Below are positions 42,942 through 51,953 of a stretch of 64,000 nucleotides of DNA, piece by piece (position 1 is the first letter of the stretch; every line of letters begins with the position of its first letter). The notes under the pieces are model-generated. The model was not told where the DNA came from. It saw only the letters and a list, made by a program, of their open reading frames with translations, and ran no database searches. Origin of the DNA: Sulfobacillus acidophilus DSM 10332. GTDB lineage: Bacteria; Bacillota; Sulfobacillia; Sulfobacillales; Sulfobacillaceae. Location of the stretch: NCBI GenBank assembly GCA_000237975.1, contig CP003179.1, positions 1,364,001 to 1,428,000 on the forward strand, written 5' to 3'. Position numbers and translations under genes: made by a program.

Positions 42942-43046
42942 ATCGACCCTCGGAAACGAAAAACCCGCAAGGCCTTGGGCCATGTGCGGGTGAAATTTGG
43001 TGGAGACGAGGGGAATCGAACCTCTGACCTCTAGAGTGCGATTCTA
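42942..43046. repeat. Direct repeat copy 1: truncated tRNA-Ala 3' part plus terminator
   Basis: 105 bp nearly identical to 44208-44310. It holds the tRNA-Ala terminator hairpin and the 3' half of the gene (42998-43046, - strand sense) up to the anticodon loop, after which the sequence diverges. The T-stem has acquired a mismatch, so this copy cannot give a functional tRNA. Confidence 0.85.
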
Positions 43047-44207
43047 ACTTACCGTGCCATCACGTGCCGATGTTGCCCATGACGGGTACAACATGACATC
43101 TGTGATAGCGCCGAATTGTTACAAATGGTCCCGTGTGATGGGTTGTCCCAAGCTTACGGGGACCTGGGGTCACTTATGGCACCCTTTGTGGGTCCCCATT
43201 TTCGGCGGTTAAAAATCGACGGGCAGGCCACATCGGGACTCGTTATAGCCTGGGGGACATTGTGATCCGGGACCAGATGCTCGTCCTGAATTCCCTATTG
43301 CACCGAATGCAAGATGGAAGCATATTGGTATGGGTGGATGATGTAGGCACCGGGGGCCGTCGGGCCAAGGTAAGCGCCGGGTTCCCTACAATCTGATTGA
43401 GGTCGTGTGCGTTATAAGATACATAATAATATGTAATATCCCTACAACGCGGACGGCTCATACGATGCATGCGGCTCAATGAAACGCTCGTTATGGAACA
43501 CTTACCGCCAGATTAAACCGGCCAGAAAGGTAGGGGCTATGCTGGTGCTTCGTCGTCGATATTGGGTGGCCTGGGTAAGGTAGCGTGTCACGTATCGGTA
43601 TCAGCGATGGCCCATATACCCAATATGCATCTTACGTTAACTTTGAGACCGATTGGTAGACATTTTCTTTGAATGGATCCGACGTGACTCGTTGGACAAC
43701 GTGGGAGTTACCTGACCCCCAATTCCCCGACGAGGACTAATTCCACGATGTGGCGAACGAGGGATATTATGGGGATGTGCCAAGATCTATGAATGCCATT
43801 AACGTCGGGTTCCCGTCCACGGAGGAATATAATAGTTAGACGTATTACCACACGAAAGTCTCAAGACCCGATCGGAACCCGGAGAGGCCCCTAAGAAGGC
43901 CGTCGGCTCGTCCTCGGCTAGCGCCACCCGGTTGTTCCAAAAGCGTCCTCTTGCACGCATAACTGGTCGGGAAATTAATACCGGGTGGCCATCATCCGGT
44001 ATATTGTTAGGATTCTCGGGCATTACTAACGGTGCGGTCAATATAAGACGGGCCCTTATTGACCCGTTTAGGTGTCTTGTTTCCACTCGGTAAGGCGGTC
44101 GGAGGAGCCGGCAAGCACCCGCGATATCCGGGCGCTGCGTGGCATCATCACGGTTTTCATCTCACCATATCCAATCCCGCAAAGGTTCGGACCGTGTTTC
44201 GTCACCC
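43047..44207. other. 1.16-kb non-coding, decayed region between the repeats
   Basis: No intact gene. The region contains an inverted repeat (43070-43094), a protein-like frame ending at a stop near 43396 (GDIVIRDQMLVLNSLLHRMQ) and a second decayed frame listed separately. Base composition is more even and AT-richer than in neighbouring genes. It looks like the remnant of inserted DNA. Confidence 0.6.
43588..43890 (+). pseudogene. Decayed coding sequence with three in-frame stops
   Basis: One + frame stays protein-like for about 100 codons but is broken by TAG 43657, TAA 43738 and TAG 43837. Segments read GISDGPYTQYASYVNFETDW, TFSLNGSDVTRWTTWELPDP and FHDVANEGYYGDVPRSMNAI. The Tyr/Asn/Trp-rich character suggests an exported protein. 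I do not recognise the family. Stops at three separate places argue for decay, not recoding. Confidence 0.4.
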
Positions 44208-44337
<130 letters not shown>

Positions 44338-44349
44338 AAACGCTACTTG

Positions 44350-44378
44350 ATTATAAAAACCTTCTACGAGATTGTCAA
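44350..44378 (-). promoter_or_regulatory. Consensus promoter of tRNA-Ala
   Basis: On the - strand TTGACA (44378-44373) and TATAAT (44355-44350) are separated by exactly 17 nt. The predicted start, about 7 nt on, is a few bases before the mature tRNA 5' end. Confidence 0.92.
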
Positions 44379-44400
44379 CTCTTCATCGCCCGCGACCATC

Positions 44401-44432
44401 GGCGTCGCTTCGACGCCGTCAGACGGCGTTTT
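44401..44432 (+). promoter_or_regulatory. Two overlapping, mutually exclusive hairpins upstream of mraZ
   Basis: GGCGTCG-CTT-CGACGCC (44401-44417) and ACGCCGT-CAG-ACGGCGT followed by TTTT (44413-44432) share the bases 44413-44417. The second looks like a terminator and the first would prevent it. This may be an attenuator-like leader, or just insulation between the divergent tRNA and dcw transcripts. Confidence 0.4.
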
Positions 44433-44606
44433 GAACTGGAGGTGCGTCCGTGGCGACTCGCGGGATCTGTGGGTAAAGATTCGCCGTCGGTCGACGGAAG
44501 GTCTGGCAATTAACCGAAAACCACGCCAGATTAACGCAGCCTATCGCGGACCATGGGAAGAAAAACTTTCGCTGTCAAGAAGGAATGTCGCTTCACAGGG
44601 CGAATA

Positions 44607-44642
44607 CAAGTGGAGGAAAGTGGGTTAAAGTGGAGGAACTGG
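44607..44642 (+). promoter_or_regulatory. MraZ-binding boxes
   Basis: Direct repeats with a 10-bp period sit just before mraZ: CAAGTGG (44607), AAAGTGG (44617), AAAGTGG (44627) and a weaker GAACTGG (44636). AAAGTGG-type repeats upstream of mraZ are the known binding sites of the MraZ repressor, and the 10-bp step places them on one face of the helix. Confidence 0.82.
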
Positions 44643-44654
44643 GGGGATAGCGGG

Positions 44655-45086
44655 GTGTTCATGGGGGAATATTCTCATGCACTGGATGAGAAAGGCCGCC
44701 TGATCATCCCGGCTCGCCTGCGGGAGGAACTGGGTTCACGTTTCGTCATGACCAAAGGATTGGACGGATGCTTGTTCTTATATCCCCTCAGCGAATGGAG
44801 CAAATTGGAAGAGCGTTTAAAATCTTTGCCGCTAACCAACGCAAACGCACGCGCCTTTGCTCGGCTATTTTTGGCAGGGGCTCAAGACGTGGAAGTGGAT
44901 CGGCAATTTCGGGTGACGATCCCGCCTCGGCTACGGGAGTACGCTGGTGTTTTAAAGGACATTGTGTTGGTCGGCGTCTCCAACCGGGTTGAATTATGGG
45001 CCGAGTCACGATGGGCCGAATATCAGGCTCAGGCGCAGTCAACCTATGAAGAGGTGGCCGAAAAAATGGTGGACTTTGGGTTTTAA
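44655..45086 (+). CDS. mraZ: Transcriptional regulator MraZ
   Basis: A 143-residue protein with two SpoVT/AbrB-like repeats, each with the conserved D-x-K/Q-x-R motif: YSHALDEKGRLIIPARLREE and VEVDRQFRVTIPPRLREYAG. MraZ forms a ring and represses the dcw operon. GTG 44655 gives the normal N terminus (MFMGEYS) and expected length; the frame is open upstream to 44553 but that extension is not family-like. It sits directly below its own boxes, so autoregulation is likely. Confidence 0.95.
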   Translation: MFMGEYSHALDEKGRLIIPARLREELGSRFVMTKGLDGCLFLYPLSEWSKLEERLKSLPLTNANARAFARLFLAGAQDVEVDRQFRVTIPPRLREYAGVLKDIVLVGVSNRVELWAESRWAEYQAQAQSTYEEVAEKMVDFGF

Positions 45087-45098
45087 CGGGGGGTTGGG

Positions 45099-45980
45099 GT
45101 GGAATTTCAGCATGTCAGCGTCATGCCCAATGAAGTGATGAATTATTGGGTGAGTGACCCGCAAGGACTCTATCTGGATGTGACCCTCGGGGGTGCCGGC
45201 CATTCCCGTCGTTTGCTGGAGGCGTTTTCCGCCGTCCGGTTGGTGGGTATCGACCAAGATCCCCAGGCTTTGGCGGCGGCCGCCCAGGTGTTAGCGCCAT
45301 ACCAACATCGCGTGCGGTTAGTTCGCGGCAATTTTCGTGAGGTAGCCCGTTTATTACCGGATGAAAAGTTTCACGGCGCCTTATTTGATTTGGGCGTCTC
45401 GTCTCCGCAGTTTGACCGGCCGGACCGGGGATTTTCGTACCAGCACGCGGAGGCACCGCTCGATATGCGGATGGATCCCGATAGTCCCGTCACGGCGATG
45501 GATTTAATCAATACCCGATCGGCCTCGGAGATTAAGGACGCGCTGTGGCAATACGGCGAGGAACGATGGGCCGGTCGGATTGCCGATTTTATCGTGGCGG
45601 CCCGCCGACGACAGCCGATTCGGACCAGTGGCGAGTTGGTCGAGATCATTAAAGCCGCGATTCCGGCGGGGGCTCGGCGGGAAGGGGGTCATCCGGCCCG
45701 GAGAACCTTTCAAGCGTTACGGATCTGGGTCAATGACGAATTAGGGGCTTTGGTCGAAGGGATAAAAGGGGCATGGAGTTTATTGGTTCCCGGGGGCCGC
45801 TTGGTCGTGATTAGCTTTCATTCGCTGGAGGATCGCCTTGTCAAACATCAGTTCCGGCAATGGCATCACGAGCAGGTCGGCCAGGTGTTGACCAAACATC
45901 CCGTGACTGCTACCCCCGAGGAAGTCGAAGCCAATCCACGAGCCCGTTCGGCCAAATTGCGCGCGATTACCAAAACCTAA
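45099..45980 (+). CDS. rsmH: 16S rRNA m4C1402 methyltransferase RsmH
   Basis: A 293-residue methyltransferase. AdoMet-binding motifs include LYLDVTLGGAGHSRRLLE and VGIDQDPQA, with FDLGVSSPQFDRPDRGFSY and ALRIWVNDELG characteristic of RsmH/MraW. It methylates N4 of C1402 in the ribosomal P site. GTG 45099 lies 12 nt after mraZ. Order mraZ-rsmH-ftsL is standard. Confidence 0.96.
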   Translation: MEFQHVSVMPNEVMNYWVSDPQGLYLDVTLGGAGHSRRLLEAFSAVRLVGIDQDPQALAAAAQVLAPYQHRVRLVRGNFREVARLLPDEKFHGALFDLGVSSPQFDRPDRGFSYQHAEAPLDMRMDPDSPVTAMDLINTRSASEIKDALWQYGEERWAGRIADFIVAARRRQPIRTSGELVEIIKAAIPAGARREGGHPARRTFQALRIWVNDELGALVEGIKGAWSLLVPGGRLVVISFHSLEDRLVKHQFRQWHHEQVGQVLTKHPVTATPEEVEANPRARSAKLRAITKT

Positions 45981-46086
45981 AGTCGTGGTGTGGAGGGATC
46001 GGCGTCGTCTACCTTCCGTCTCGACAGGATATGGGCCTATATGAGGAAATCCGTCTTTAAGCGACAAGAAAATGGGGGATGAAAAC

Positions 46087-46536
46087 ATGGTTGAACAAAA
46101 ATCGTGGCGAGTCGTCAACGAAGGGAATTTGGCGCGGACTTGGGAGCGGCGGCTAAAGCCCCGGCCCCATCGCCAGCCCCAACGGCGGCCGGCTCGTTGG
46201 GTCGGTTGGGCGGCTTGGATTGGCATGGTCTGGTTGGGGGCGGTCGTCGCGGCCATACTGGCGACGGCGGTGATGACGCAAGGCTATCGCGTGGATCAAT
46301 TGAATCAACAATATACGAACCTTATTCGTCAAAATCAAAGTTTGAAGGCGACCGTCGCCACGATGGTATCGGCCGACCAAATTAATCAAAAAGCTGCCCA
46401 ATGGCATTTACAATGGACCGAACCCCAACCGGTGCCGATGTCGGTGGGCGAGAAAAAACCTGTGCCTCATTCGCCGGCGTTACCTTTCATGACCCGGTGG
46501 ATTTGGCAGTTGGGACAGGCGGTGCGATCGTTGTGA
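46087..46536 (+). CDS. ftsL: FtsL-like cell-division protein
   Basis: A 149-residue single-pass protein. A basic cytoplasmic part (RRLKPRPHRQPQRRPARW) is followed by a membrane helix near residues 40-62 and a leucine-zipper-like coiled coil (YRVDQLNQQYTNLIRQNQSL). This is the FtsL layout, and the gene sits between rsmH and the first PBP as ftsL usually does. ATG 46087 has GGGGG eight bases before it; ATG 46072 lacks a site. Sequence conservation in FtsL is low, so position carries weight. It overlaps the PBP gene by 4 nt. Confidence 0.82.
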   Translation: MVEQKSWRVVNEGNLARTWERRLKPRPHRQPQRRPARWVGWAAWIGMVWLGAVVAAILATAVMTQGYRVDQLNQQYTNLIRQNQSLKATVATMVSADQINQKAAQWHLQWTEPQPVPMSVGEKKPVPHSPALPFMTRWIWQLGQAVRSL

Positions 46537-48257
46537 GGCCCACTAAGCTGACCCGTTGGCGCAATGTTTGGCTGGCGGGCTTTGCCGCGGTAGCCATGGC
46601 CGTGATCGCCATTCGGCTGGTATTGATTCAAGTCAGTCAAGCGGCCTCGTTGGACCAGTATGAAGCGTCTTTTCAATTGAAACGGATTGTCTTACCGGCC
46701 GCCCGTGGCGAAATTATTGATCGCAACGGGGAGGTATTAGCCATGGATGTGCCGCGTTATCAGGTGGTGGCGGCGCCCCGTTACGTGACCAATCCGCGGC
46801 TGGCCGCCCGGGAGCTCGCGCGTGTATTGCCCTTCAGTCGTGCCCGGCTGTATTCCGTCTTAAACGACCATAGCTGGTATGCACTCTTGGCGAGCTCCGT
46901 ATCGCCGGCTACGGCGTCGGCGGTCAATCAGCTCAATTTGCCGGGCATTACGACGGTTCCGGTCACCGGTCGGATCTATCCTGACGGCACGCTCGCTTCG
47001 CAAGTATTGGGCATGGTGGGGGTTAACGACCAAGGACTTGCGGGCATCGAGTATGCCGACAACCGCATCTTAAGCGGCACGCCTGGCTATTGGACGGTAC
47101 GGATTGACGGTTATGGGCAGCCGTTGCCGCAGTGGCAACAAGCCTATACTGCACCCAAAGCGGGAGACACCGTACAGTTGACCATAGACGCCAATATTGA
47201 GGCGGTCGCTCAAAAGTGGCTTAAATGGGGCATTCAGCGTGCCCATGCGTCGAACGGGACCGTCATTATTATGAATGTCCATACCGGCGCGATTTTGGCG
47301 CTGGCCAATTGGCCCAACTTCAACCCCAACCATTATCAGAATGCCACCCCGTTGGAAATGACCGACTATGCGGTGGAAGACCCTTTTCCCCCGGGCTCCA
47401 TTTTTAAGCCCGTGACGGCGGCTGCGGCCCTCGCGTTGGGGCTTTACACCCCGAACAGTCTTTTTTATACCCGCGGCTATAAGATCGTCGACGGGGTGCG
47501 AATTAACGACTGGCAACCGCAGGGATGGGGTTGGATTACGCTCACGCGGGGGCTGGAAGTGTCATCGGACCAAGTGTTTATGGATGTTGCCCTCAAATTG
47601 GGGGTCTCATCGCTGTACCATTTTGTGAAGCTCTTCGGCTTCGACCACCCGAGCAATGTGGGGCTGCCCGGTGATTCAAACGGGCTTTGGATCCCGGCCA
47701 ACGCCGTCAACGCGGTTGATCTGGCCACAATGGGATTTGGCCAGGGATTCGCGGCCACCGCCATGCAGGTGATCGCGGCGGATAACGCGATCGCCAATAA
47801 CGGGGTGATGGTTCAACCCCATATTGTGAAAGCCATTTTAAACGCCAACGGGCAGGTGATTCACCGCACGCCGGTGGTGGTCGAATCCCGGCCGATTTCG
47901 GCGGCGGTGGCCCATGAGGTCCAGCATATGATGGTGTTGGAAGCCACTCAAGGGACCGGGGTACCGGCTCAAGTCCCCGGGTATATCATCGCCGGCAAAA
48001 CCGGTACGGCCCAAAAAATCGTGAACGGCCGCACCTCCAATTCCCAATTTGTCGCGTCTTATCTAGGTTACGGGCCGATGCCGCATCCCCGGTTTATTAT
48101 GCTGGTGGCCATTAATCATCCGGTCGGGTCGTTATTCTACGGCGACCAGGTGTCGGCACCGGTTTGGGAAAAAATCGCCACCTTTTTGTTTCACTATTGG
48201 CAGATCAAACCCTATGCCACCCCGGATAACGGGTCGGCGCCGGGGCCGGTGCCATAA
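46533..48257 (+). CDS. pbpB: Class B penicillin-binding protein (FtsI/PBP2-like)
   Basis: A 574-residue transpeptidase with one N-terminal membrane helix (NVWLAGFAAVAMAVIAIRLV), a pedestal domain and a transpeptidase domain. Active-site motifs are SIFK with Ser289, SSD at 344-346 and KTG at 489-491. The middle motif is SxD where FtsI proteins usually have SxN; SxD is seen in PBP2/MrdA proteins. It cross-links septal peptidoglycan outside the membrane. The GTG at 46533 overlaps the ftsL stop (GTGA). There are no PASTA domains, unlike the next gene. Confidence 0.9.
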   Translation: MRPTKLTRWRNVWLAGFAAVAMAVIAIRLVLIQVSQAASLDQYEASFQLKRIVLPAARGEIIDRNGEVLAMDVPRYQVVAAPRYVTNPRLAARELARVLPFSRARLYSVLNDHSWYALLASSVSPATASAVNQLNLPGITTVPVTGRIYPDGTLASQVLGMVGVNDQGLAGIEYADNRILSGTPGYWTVRIDGYGQPLPQWQQAYTAPKAGDTVQLTIDANIEAVAQKWLKWGIQRAHASNGTVIIMNVHTGAILALANWPNFNPNHYQNATPLEMTDYAVEDPFPPGSIFKPVTAAAALALGLYTPNSLFYTRGYKIVDGVRINDWQPQGWGWITLTRGLEVSSDQVFMDVALKLGVSSLYHFVKLFGFDHPSNVGLPGDSNGLWIPANAVNAVDLATMGFGQGFAATAMQVIAADNAIANNGVMVQPHIVKAILNANGQVIHRTPVVVESRPISAAVAHEVQHMMVLEATQGTGVPAQVPGYIIAGKTGTAQKIVNGRTSNSQFVASYLGYGPMPHPRFIMLVAINHPVGSLFYGDQVSAPVWEKIATFLFHYWQIKPYATPDNGSAPGPVP

Positions 48258-48337
48258 GGCCCGTTCTCGGATAGTGGTTGTCATCATACACATGGGAGGT
48301 AACCAGCCCGTCCGTAGGGGATAGGGGGGCCTTGACC

Positions 48338-50437
48338 ATGAATGATCGACCGCCACTTCGGATGAAACGGCGGAACTTTATCGCATTAGTCGGGTTGGGA
48401 CTGTTTGATTTGTGGATTGGAGAGCGGCTGGTGACCATTCAGACCTTGGAGGCGGCCCATCTAAAAGCGTTGGCGGATGACATCCATTTTCGGTCGGTAC
48501 CGCTGGCACCATTTCGGGGGAACATCGTGGACCGGGAGGGTCGCCTGTTGGCGGGCAGTCACCACGTCTATTCGGCATACGTCATTCCGGCGCAAGCCCG
48601 GAAGGCTCTCCTGACGGAATCGATTCTCTTGTCCCAAATCTTAAACCTGCCGCAGGATCGGGTTTTGCGACGGTTGCGTCGCCATCAAGGGTTTGTGTGG
48701 ATCAAGCGTCATTTAACCGAAACCGAAGCCGATGCGTTACGCTCCCAGTTATCCGCTTTGCCGGGCATTCATTTGGTGACCGAGTCGGCGCGGGACTATC
48801 CTGAAGGCTCCCTGGCCGCGGGGGTATTAGGCTTTACCGGCATTGACAATCAAGGGTTGGCCGGGGTGGAACTCACCTACAACAAGATATTGACGGGGAC
48901 GCCGGGCGCCTTAGAAGAAGAATTTGACGCGCGGGGGCAGAGTTTACGTTTAGCCGAACAGCGGGTCAAACCGGCTATCCCGGGCGATACGCTTCAGCTT
49001 TCGTTGGACGAGAATATTCAATGGATGGCGGAGAGAGCCGCTACCCACGCTCAAATTCAAACCCAAGGGAAGTCCGTGACCATTTTAGTGATGCATCCCC
49101 CCACGGGAGGCATCTTGGCGTTGGCCCAAAGGCCTACGTTTGACCCTAACCACTTTCGCGATTATCCGCCCAAAACCTATCGGGAACTGGCCGTGAGCGA
49201 CGCTATTCCACCCGGATCGATTTTTAAGCCGGTGACCTTGGCGGCGGCTTTGGCCAGCGGGGCCACCAGTCCCGACGCGCACTTCTGGTGTCCCGGATTT
49301 AAACGGGTACTGGGCCGCCGGGTCAACTGCTGGCGCCCGGAAGGGCATGGGTCGGAAAGTTTGGCGGACGTCGTCAAAAACTCGTGCAACGTAGGATTTA
49401 TGGAGTTAGGGTTGTCGCTCGGGGTGGACCGTTTTTACCAATGGTTGGGCCAGTTCGGGCTGACGAAACCGACCGGGGTGGACCTGCCGGGGGAAGCTCA
49501 GGGGATTATTCCCCGAAAGAGTCGGGTAACCGCTTTGGACTTGGCGATTATGGCCTTCGGTCAGACGCTTACGGTGACCCCGATTGCGCTGCTAACCGCC
49601 ATCAATGCGATTGCCAATGGTGGCGAATGGAAGAAACCGCATGTCGGACGTGCCATCTTGGCGCCGGATGGCCGTACGTTAAAGCGGTTTGATGATCTGC
49701 CCGGCCGCCCGGTGATATCCGGCGACGTGGCGCGTTTGGTGCAATCGATGATGACCCGGGTCGTCAGCGAAGGCACGGGAAAATTGGCGCAAGTGCCGGG
49801 CTATCGGGTTGCCGGCAAAACCGGTACCGCCCAAAAAGTGATTAACGGTCGGGTTGAGAAAGGCATTTATATTGCGTCGTTCGTTGGATTTGCCCCGGTC
49901 CCGAATCCCCAAGCCGCCATTTTAGTTTCGGTGGATGAACCGGTCGGCCCCTTTTATGGCGGGCAAGTGGCCGCCCCGGTATTTGGCCGGCTGATGCGAG
50001 ATATTCTTCGCTATTGGAAAATACCGCCCACCGAACCGATTCGTCCGCCCAAGCCGGGACAACCGGCCATGGTGCCGGATTTGGTCGATTTGTCACCCGA
50101 ACAAGCGATTCAAGATGCCGAGCAGTTTGGTTTTCCGGTACAATTTATAGGTCAGGGCGATGTGGTGGTGCAGCAGTCGATTCAATACGGCGGCTGGCGC
50201 CCGGCCGGTACGCGGTTAACCTTAACCTTGGGGCGATCGCCTCGCATCTACCTGGAATGGGTCACGGTCCCCAATTTTGTGGGGTTATCCGTATCCCAGG
50301 CCCAACATTTGGCGTTTGACTTATCGATGAATGTGGTCACCACCGATTCCCGGTCGGCCGGCCGGGTCGTGCGGCAAACGGTGCCGCCGGGAACGCAAGT
50401 GAAATCGGGGACTACAGTGGGGCTATGGATTGGCTAA
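48338..50437 (+). CDS. spoVD: Class B penicillin-binding protein with two PASTA domains (SpoVD/PBP2x-like)
   Basis: A 699-residue protein: N-terminal membrane anchor (FIALVGLGLFDLWIGERLV), pedestal, transpeptidase with SIFK (Ser294), SCN and KTG (Lys494), then two C-terminal PASTA domains (VPDLVDLSPEQAIQDAEQFG and VPNFVGLSVSQAQHLAFDLS). PASTA domains are typical of division PBPs of Firmicutes and of SpoVD, which makes spore cortex. Two class B PBPs in tandem match the B. subtilis pbpB-spoVD order before murE. ATG 48338 follows GGGGGG. Confidence 0.9.
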   Translation: MNDRPPLRMKRRNFIALVGLGLFDLWIGERLVTIQTLEAAHLKALADDIHFRSVPLAPFRGNIVDREGRLLAGSHHVYSAYVIPAQARKALLTESILLSQILNLPQDRVLRRLRRHQGFVWIKRHLTETEADALRSQLSALPGIHLVTESARDYPEGSLAAGVLGFTGIDNQGLAGVELTYNKILTGTPGALEEEFDARGQSLRLAEQRVKPAIPGDTLQLSLDENIQWMAERAATHAQIQTQGKSVTILVMHPPTGGILALAQRPTFDPNHFRDYPPKTYRELAVSDAIPPGSIFKPVTLAAALASGATSPDAHFWCPGFKRVLGRRVNCWRPEGHGSESLADVVKNSCNVGFMELGLSLGVDRFYQWLGQFGLTKPTGVDLPGEAQGIIPRKSRVTALDLAIMAFGQTLTVTPIALLTAINAIANGGEWKKPHVGRAILAPDGRTLKRFDDLPGRPVISGDVARLVQSMMTRVVSEGTGKLAQVPGYRVAGKTGTAQKVINGRVEKGIYIASFVGFAPVPNPQAAILVSVDEPVGPFYGGQVAAPVFGRLMRDILRYWKIPPTEPIRPPKPGQPAMVPDLVDLSPEQAIQDAEQFGFPVQFIGQGDVVVQQSIQYGGWRPAGTRLTLTLGRSPRIYLEWVTVPNFVGLSVSQAQHLAFDLSMNVVTTDSRSAGRVVRQTVPPGTQVKSGTTVGLWIG

Positions 50438-50471
50438 GGAGCGGGCACGCTAGCTGAAGCGAGGGGATACC

Positions 50472-51953
50472 ATGACGATCAATGAGTTCGCGAATATATT
50501 ATCCCATGCACAAGTCGTCGGCGACGGTTCGGTGACCGTCGGCGGGATTCAATATGATTCCCGGCGGGTCGAGAAAGGCGATTTATTTTGTGCCATTCCC
50601 GGGTTTCACACAGATGGCCATCTTTATTGCCAGGAGGCGTATCAACGGGGAGCGGTGGCCTTTTTGGTGGAACGGGCGGACACGGTGCCGAAGGGCGCAC
50701 CGGCTCTGATCGTGCCGGAAGCCCGCCCGGCCATGGCCATTGTGGCGGATGCCTTTTACGGGCATCCGTCGGGCCGCCTGTGGATGGTCGGGGTGACGGG
50801 CACCAACGGAAAAACCACGACCACCCATCTGATTCGGGCGGTGTTGGAAGGCAGCGATATCCCCTGCGGGTTAACGGGCACCCTCCATACGCTTATTGGG
50901 CAGGAGACGTTCAAGGTCGTGCGAACCACGCCGGAAGCGCCCGATCTCCAGCGAATTCTCCGCCATATGGCCGATCGGGGAATGCGGGCGGCCGTCATGG
51001 AAGTATCGTCCCATGCCTTAGTCCTGTCGCGGGTGGATGCGGTGGAATACGATGTCGGAGTCTTTACCAATTTGACTCAGGATCATCTCGACTTCCACCA
51101 CGACATTGAGAGCTATTTCCGGGCGAAGGCCCTATTGTTTGAGCGCCTGGGGACGGGGCGGCCGAAAGGTCCGCGAGCCGCGGTCATTAACCGTGACGAC
51201 CCGTATTCGGAACGTTTAATGGGGATGACCGGGGTGCCGGTTTTGACCTATGGCATTCAGCAACCGTCGGACATTCGGGCGACACAAGTCAATATTACCA
51301 GTCGTGGGGTGCAGTTCGTCGCGGAATTCCCCGAAGGGGTGTCGCAACCGGTGGAATTCGGAATGCCGGGGCGGTTTAATGTGCTTAATGCCCTGGCCGC
51401 CATGGCCGTGGGGTATGTCTACGGGTTGACCCCATCCGAGATGGCCGAATCTTTGGCCCGGTATCCCGGGGTGCCTGGCCGCTTTGAGCGGATTGACGAG
51501 GGGCAGCCTTTTACCGTGATTGTCGACTATGCGCATACCCCGGACGGCTTGGAGAACGCGCTCAAAACGGCACGGGAATTTTCCTTAGGGAAAATTGGGG
51601 TCGTCTTCGGCGCCGGTGGCGACCGAGACCGCGGCAAGCGGCCCTTAATGGGCGAGGTGGCCGGTCGGTTGGCCGATTGGACCGTGTTGACGGCCGACAA
51701 TCCCCGTTCGGAAGATCCGCTGGATATCATTCATCAAATCGCCGAGGGCGTGAATCGTGTGGGGGGACAATGGCAGCAAGAGCTCGATCGAGAACGGGCC
51801 ATTCGCCTAGCGCTGAATCAGGCTCAACCGGGTGATGTCGTGCTCATTGTCGGCAAGGGCCACGAAACCTACCAGATTTATCGGGATGCGACCATTCACT
51901 TCGATGATCGGGAAGTGGCACGACAAATTTTAAGGGAGCTTAATAAGGGATGA
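50472..51953 (+). CDS. murE: UDP-MurNAc-tripeptide synthetase MurE
   Basis: A 493-residue Mur ligase: N-terminal UDP-binding domain, ATP-binding VGVTGTNGKTTTTHL, central MEVSSHAL and the C-terminal VIVDYAHTPDGLENAL. The substrate motif DNPR (TADNPRSEDP) indicates meso-diaminopimelate as the added residue. It acts in the cytoplasm on UDP-MurNAc-L-Ala-D-Glu. ATG 50472 follows GAGGGGA. It overlaps murF by 4 nt. Confidence 0.96.
   Translation: MTINEFANILSHAQVVGDGSVTVGGIQYDSRRVEKGDLFCAIPGFHTDGHLYCQEAYQRGAVAFLVERADTVPKGAPALIVPEARPAMAIVADAFYGHPSGRLWMVGVTGTNGKTTTTHLIRAVLEGSDIPCGLTGTLHTLIGQETFKVVRTTPEAPDLQRILRHMADRGMRAAVMEVSSHALVLSRVDAVEYDVGVFTNLTQDHLDFHHDIESYFRAKALLFERLGTGRPKGPRAAVINRDDPYSERLMGMTGVPVLTYGIQQPSDIRATQVNITSRGVQFVAEFPEGVSQPVEFGMPGRFNVLNALAAMAVGYVYGLTPSEMAESLARYPGVPGRFERIDEGQPFTVIVDYAHTPDGLENALKTAREFSLGKIGVVFGAGGDRDRGKRPLMGEVAGRLADWTVLTADNPRSEDPLDIIHQIAEGVNRVGGQWQQELDRERAIRLALNQAQPGDVVLIVGKGHETYQIYRDATIHFDDREVARQILRELNKG

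Noticed and set aside
42821-43027. A 68-codon frame with a ribosome site, a hydrophobic segment and an ending that reads through the tRNA-like repeat (ETKNPQGL, WWRRGESN).
   Set aside because: The second half is translation of the terminator and tRNA-Ala fragment, a well-known source of false proteins. The hydrophobic part alone is too short to support a gene.
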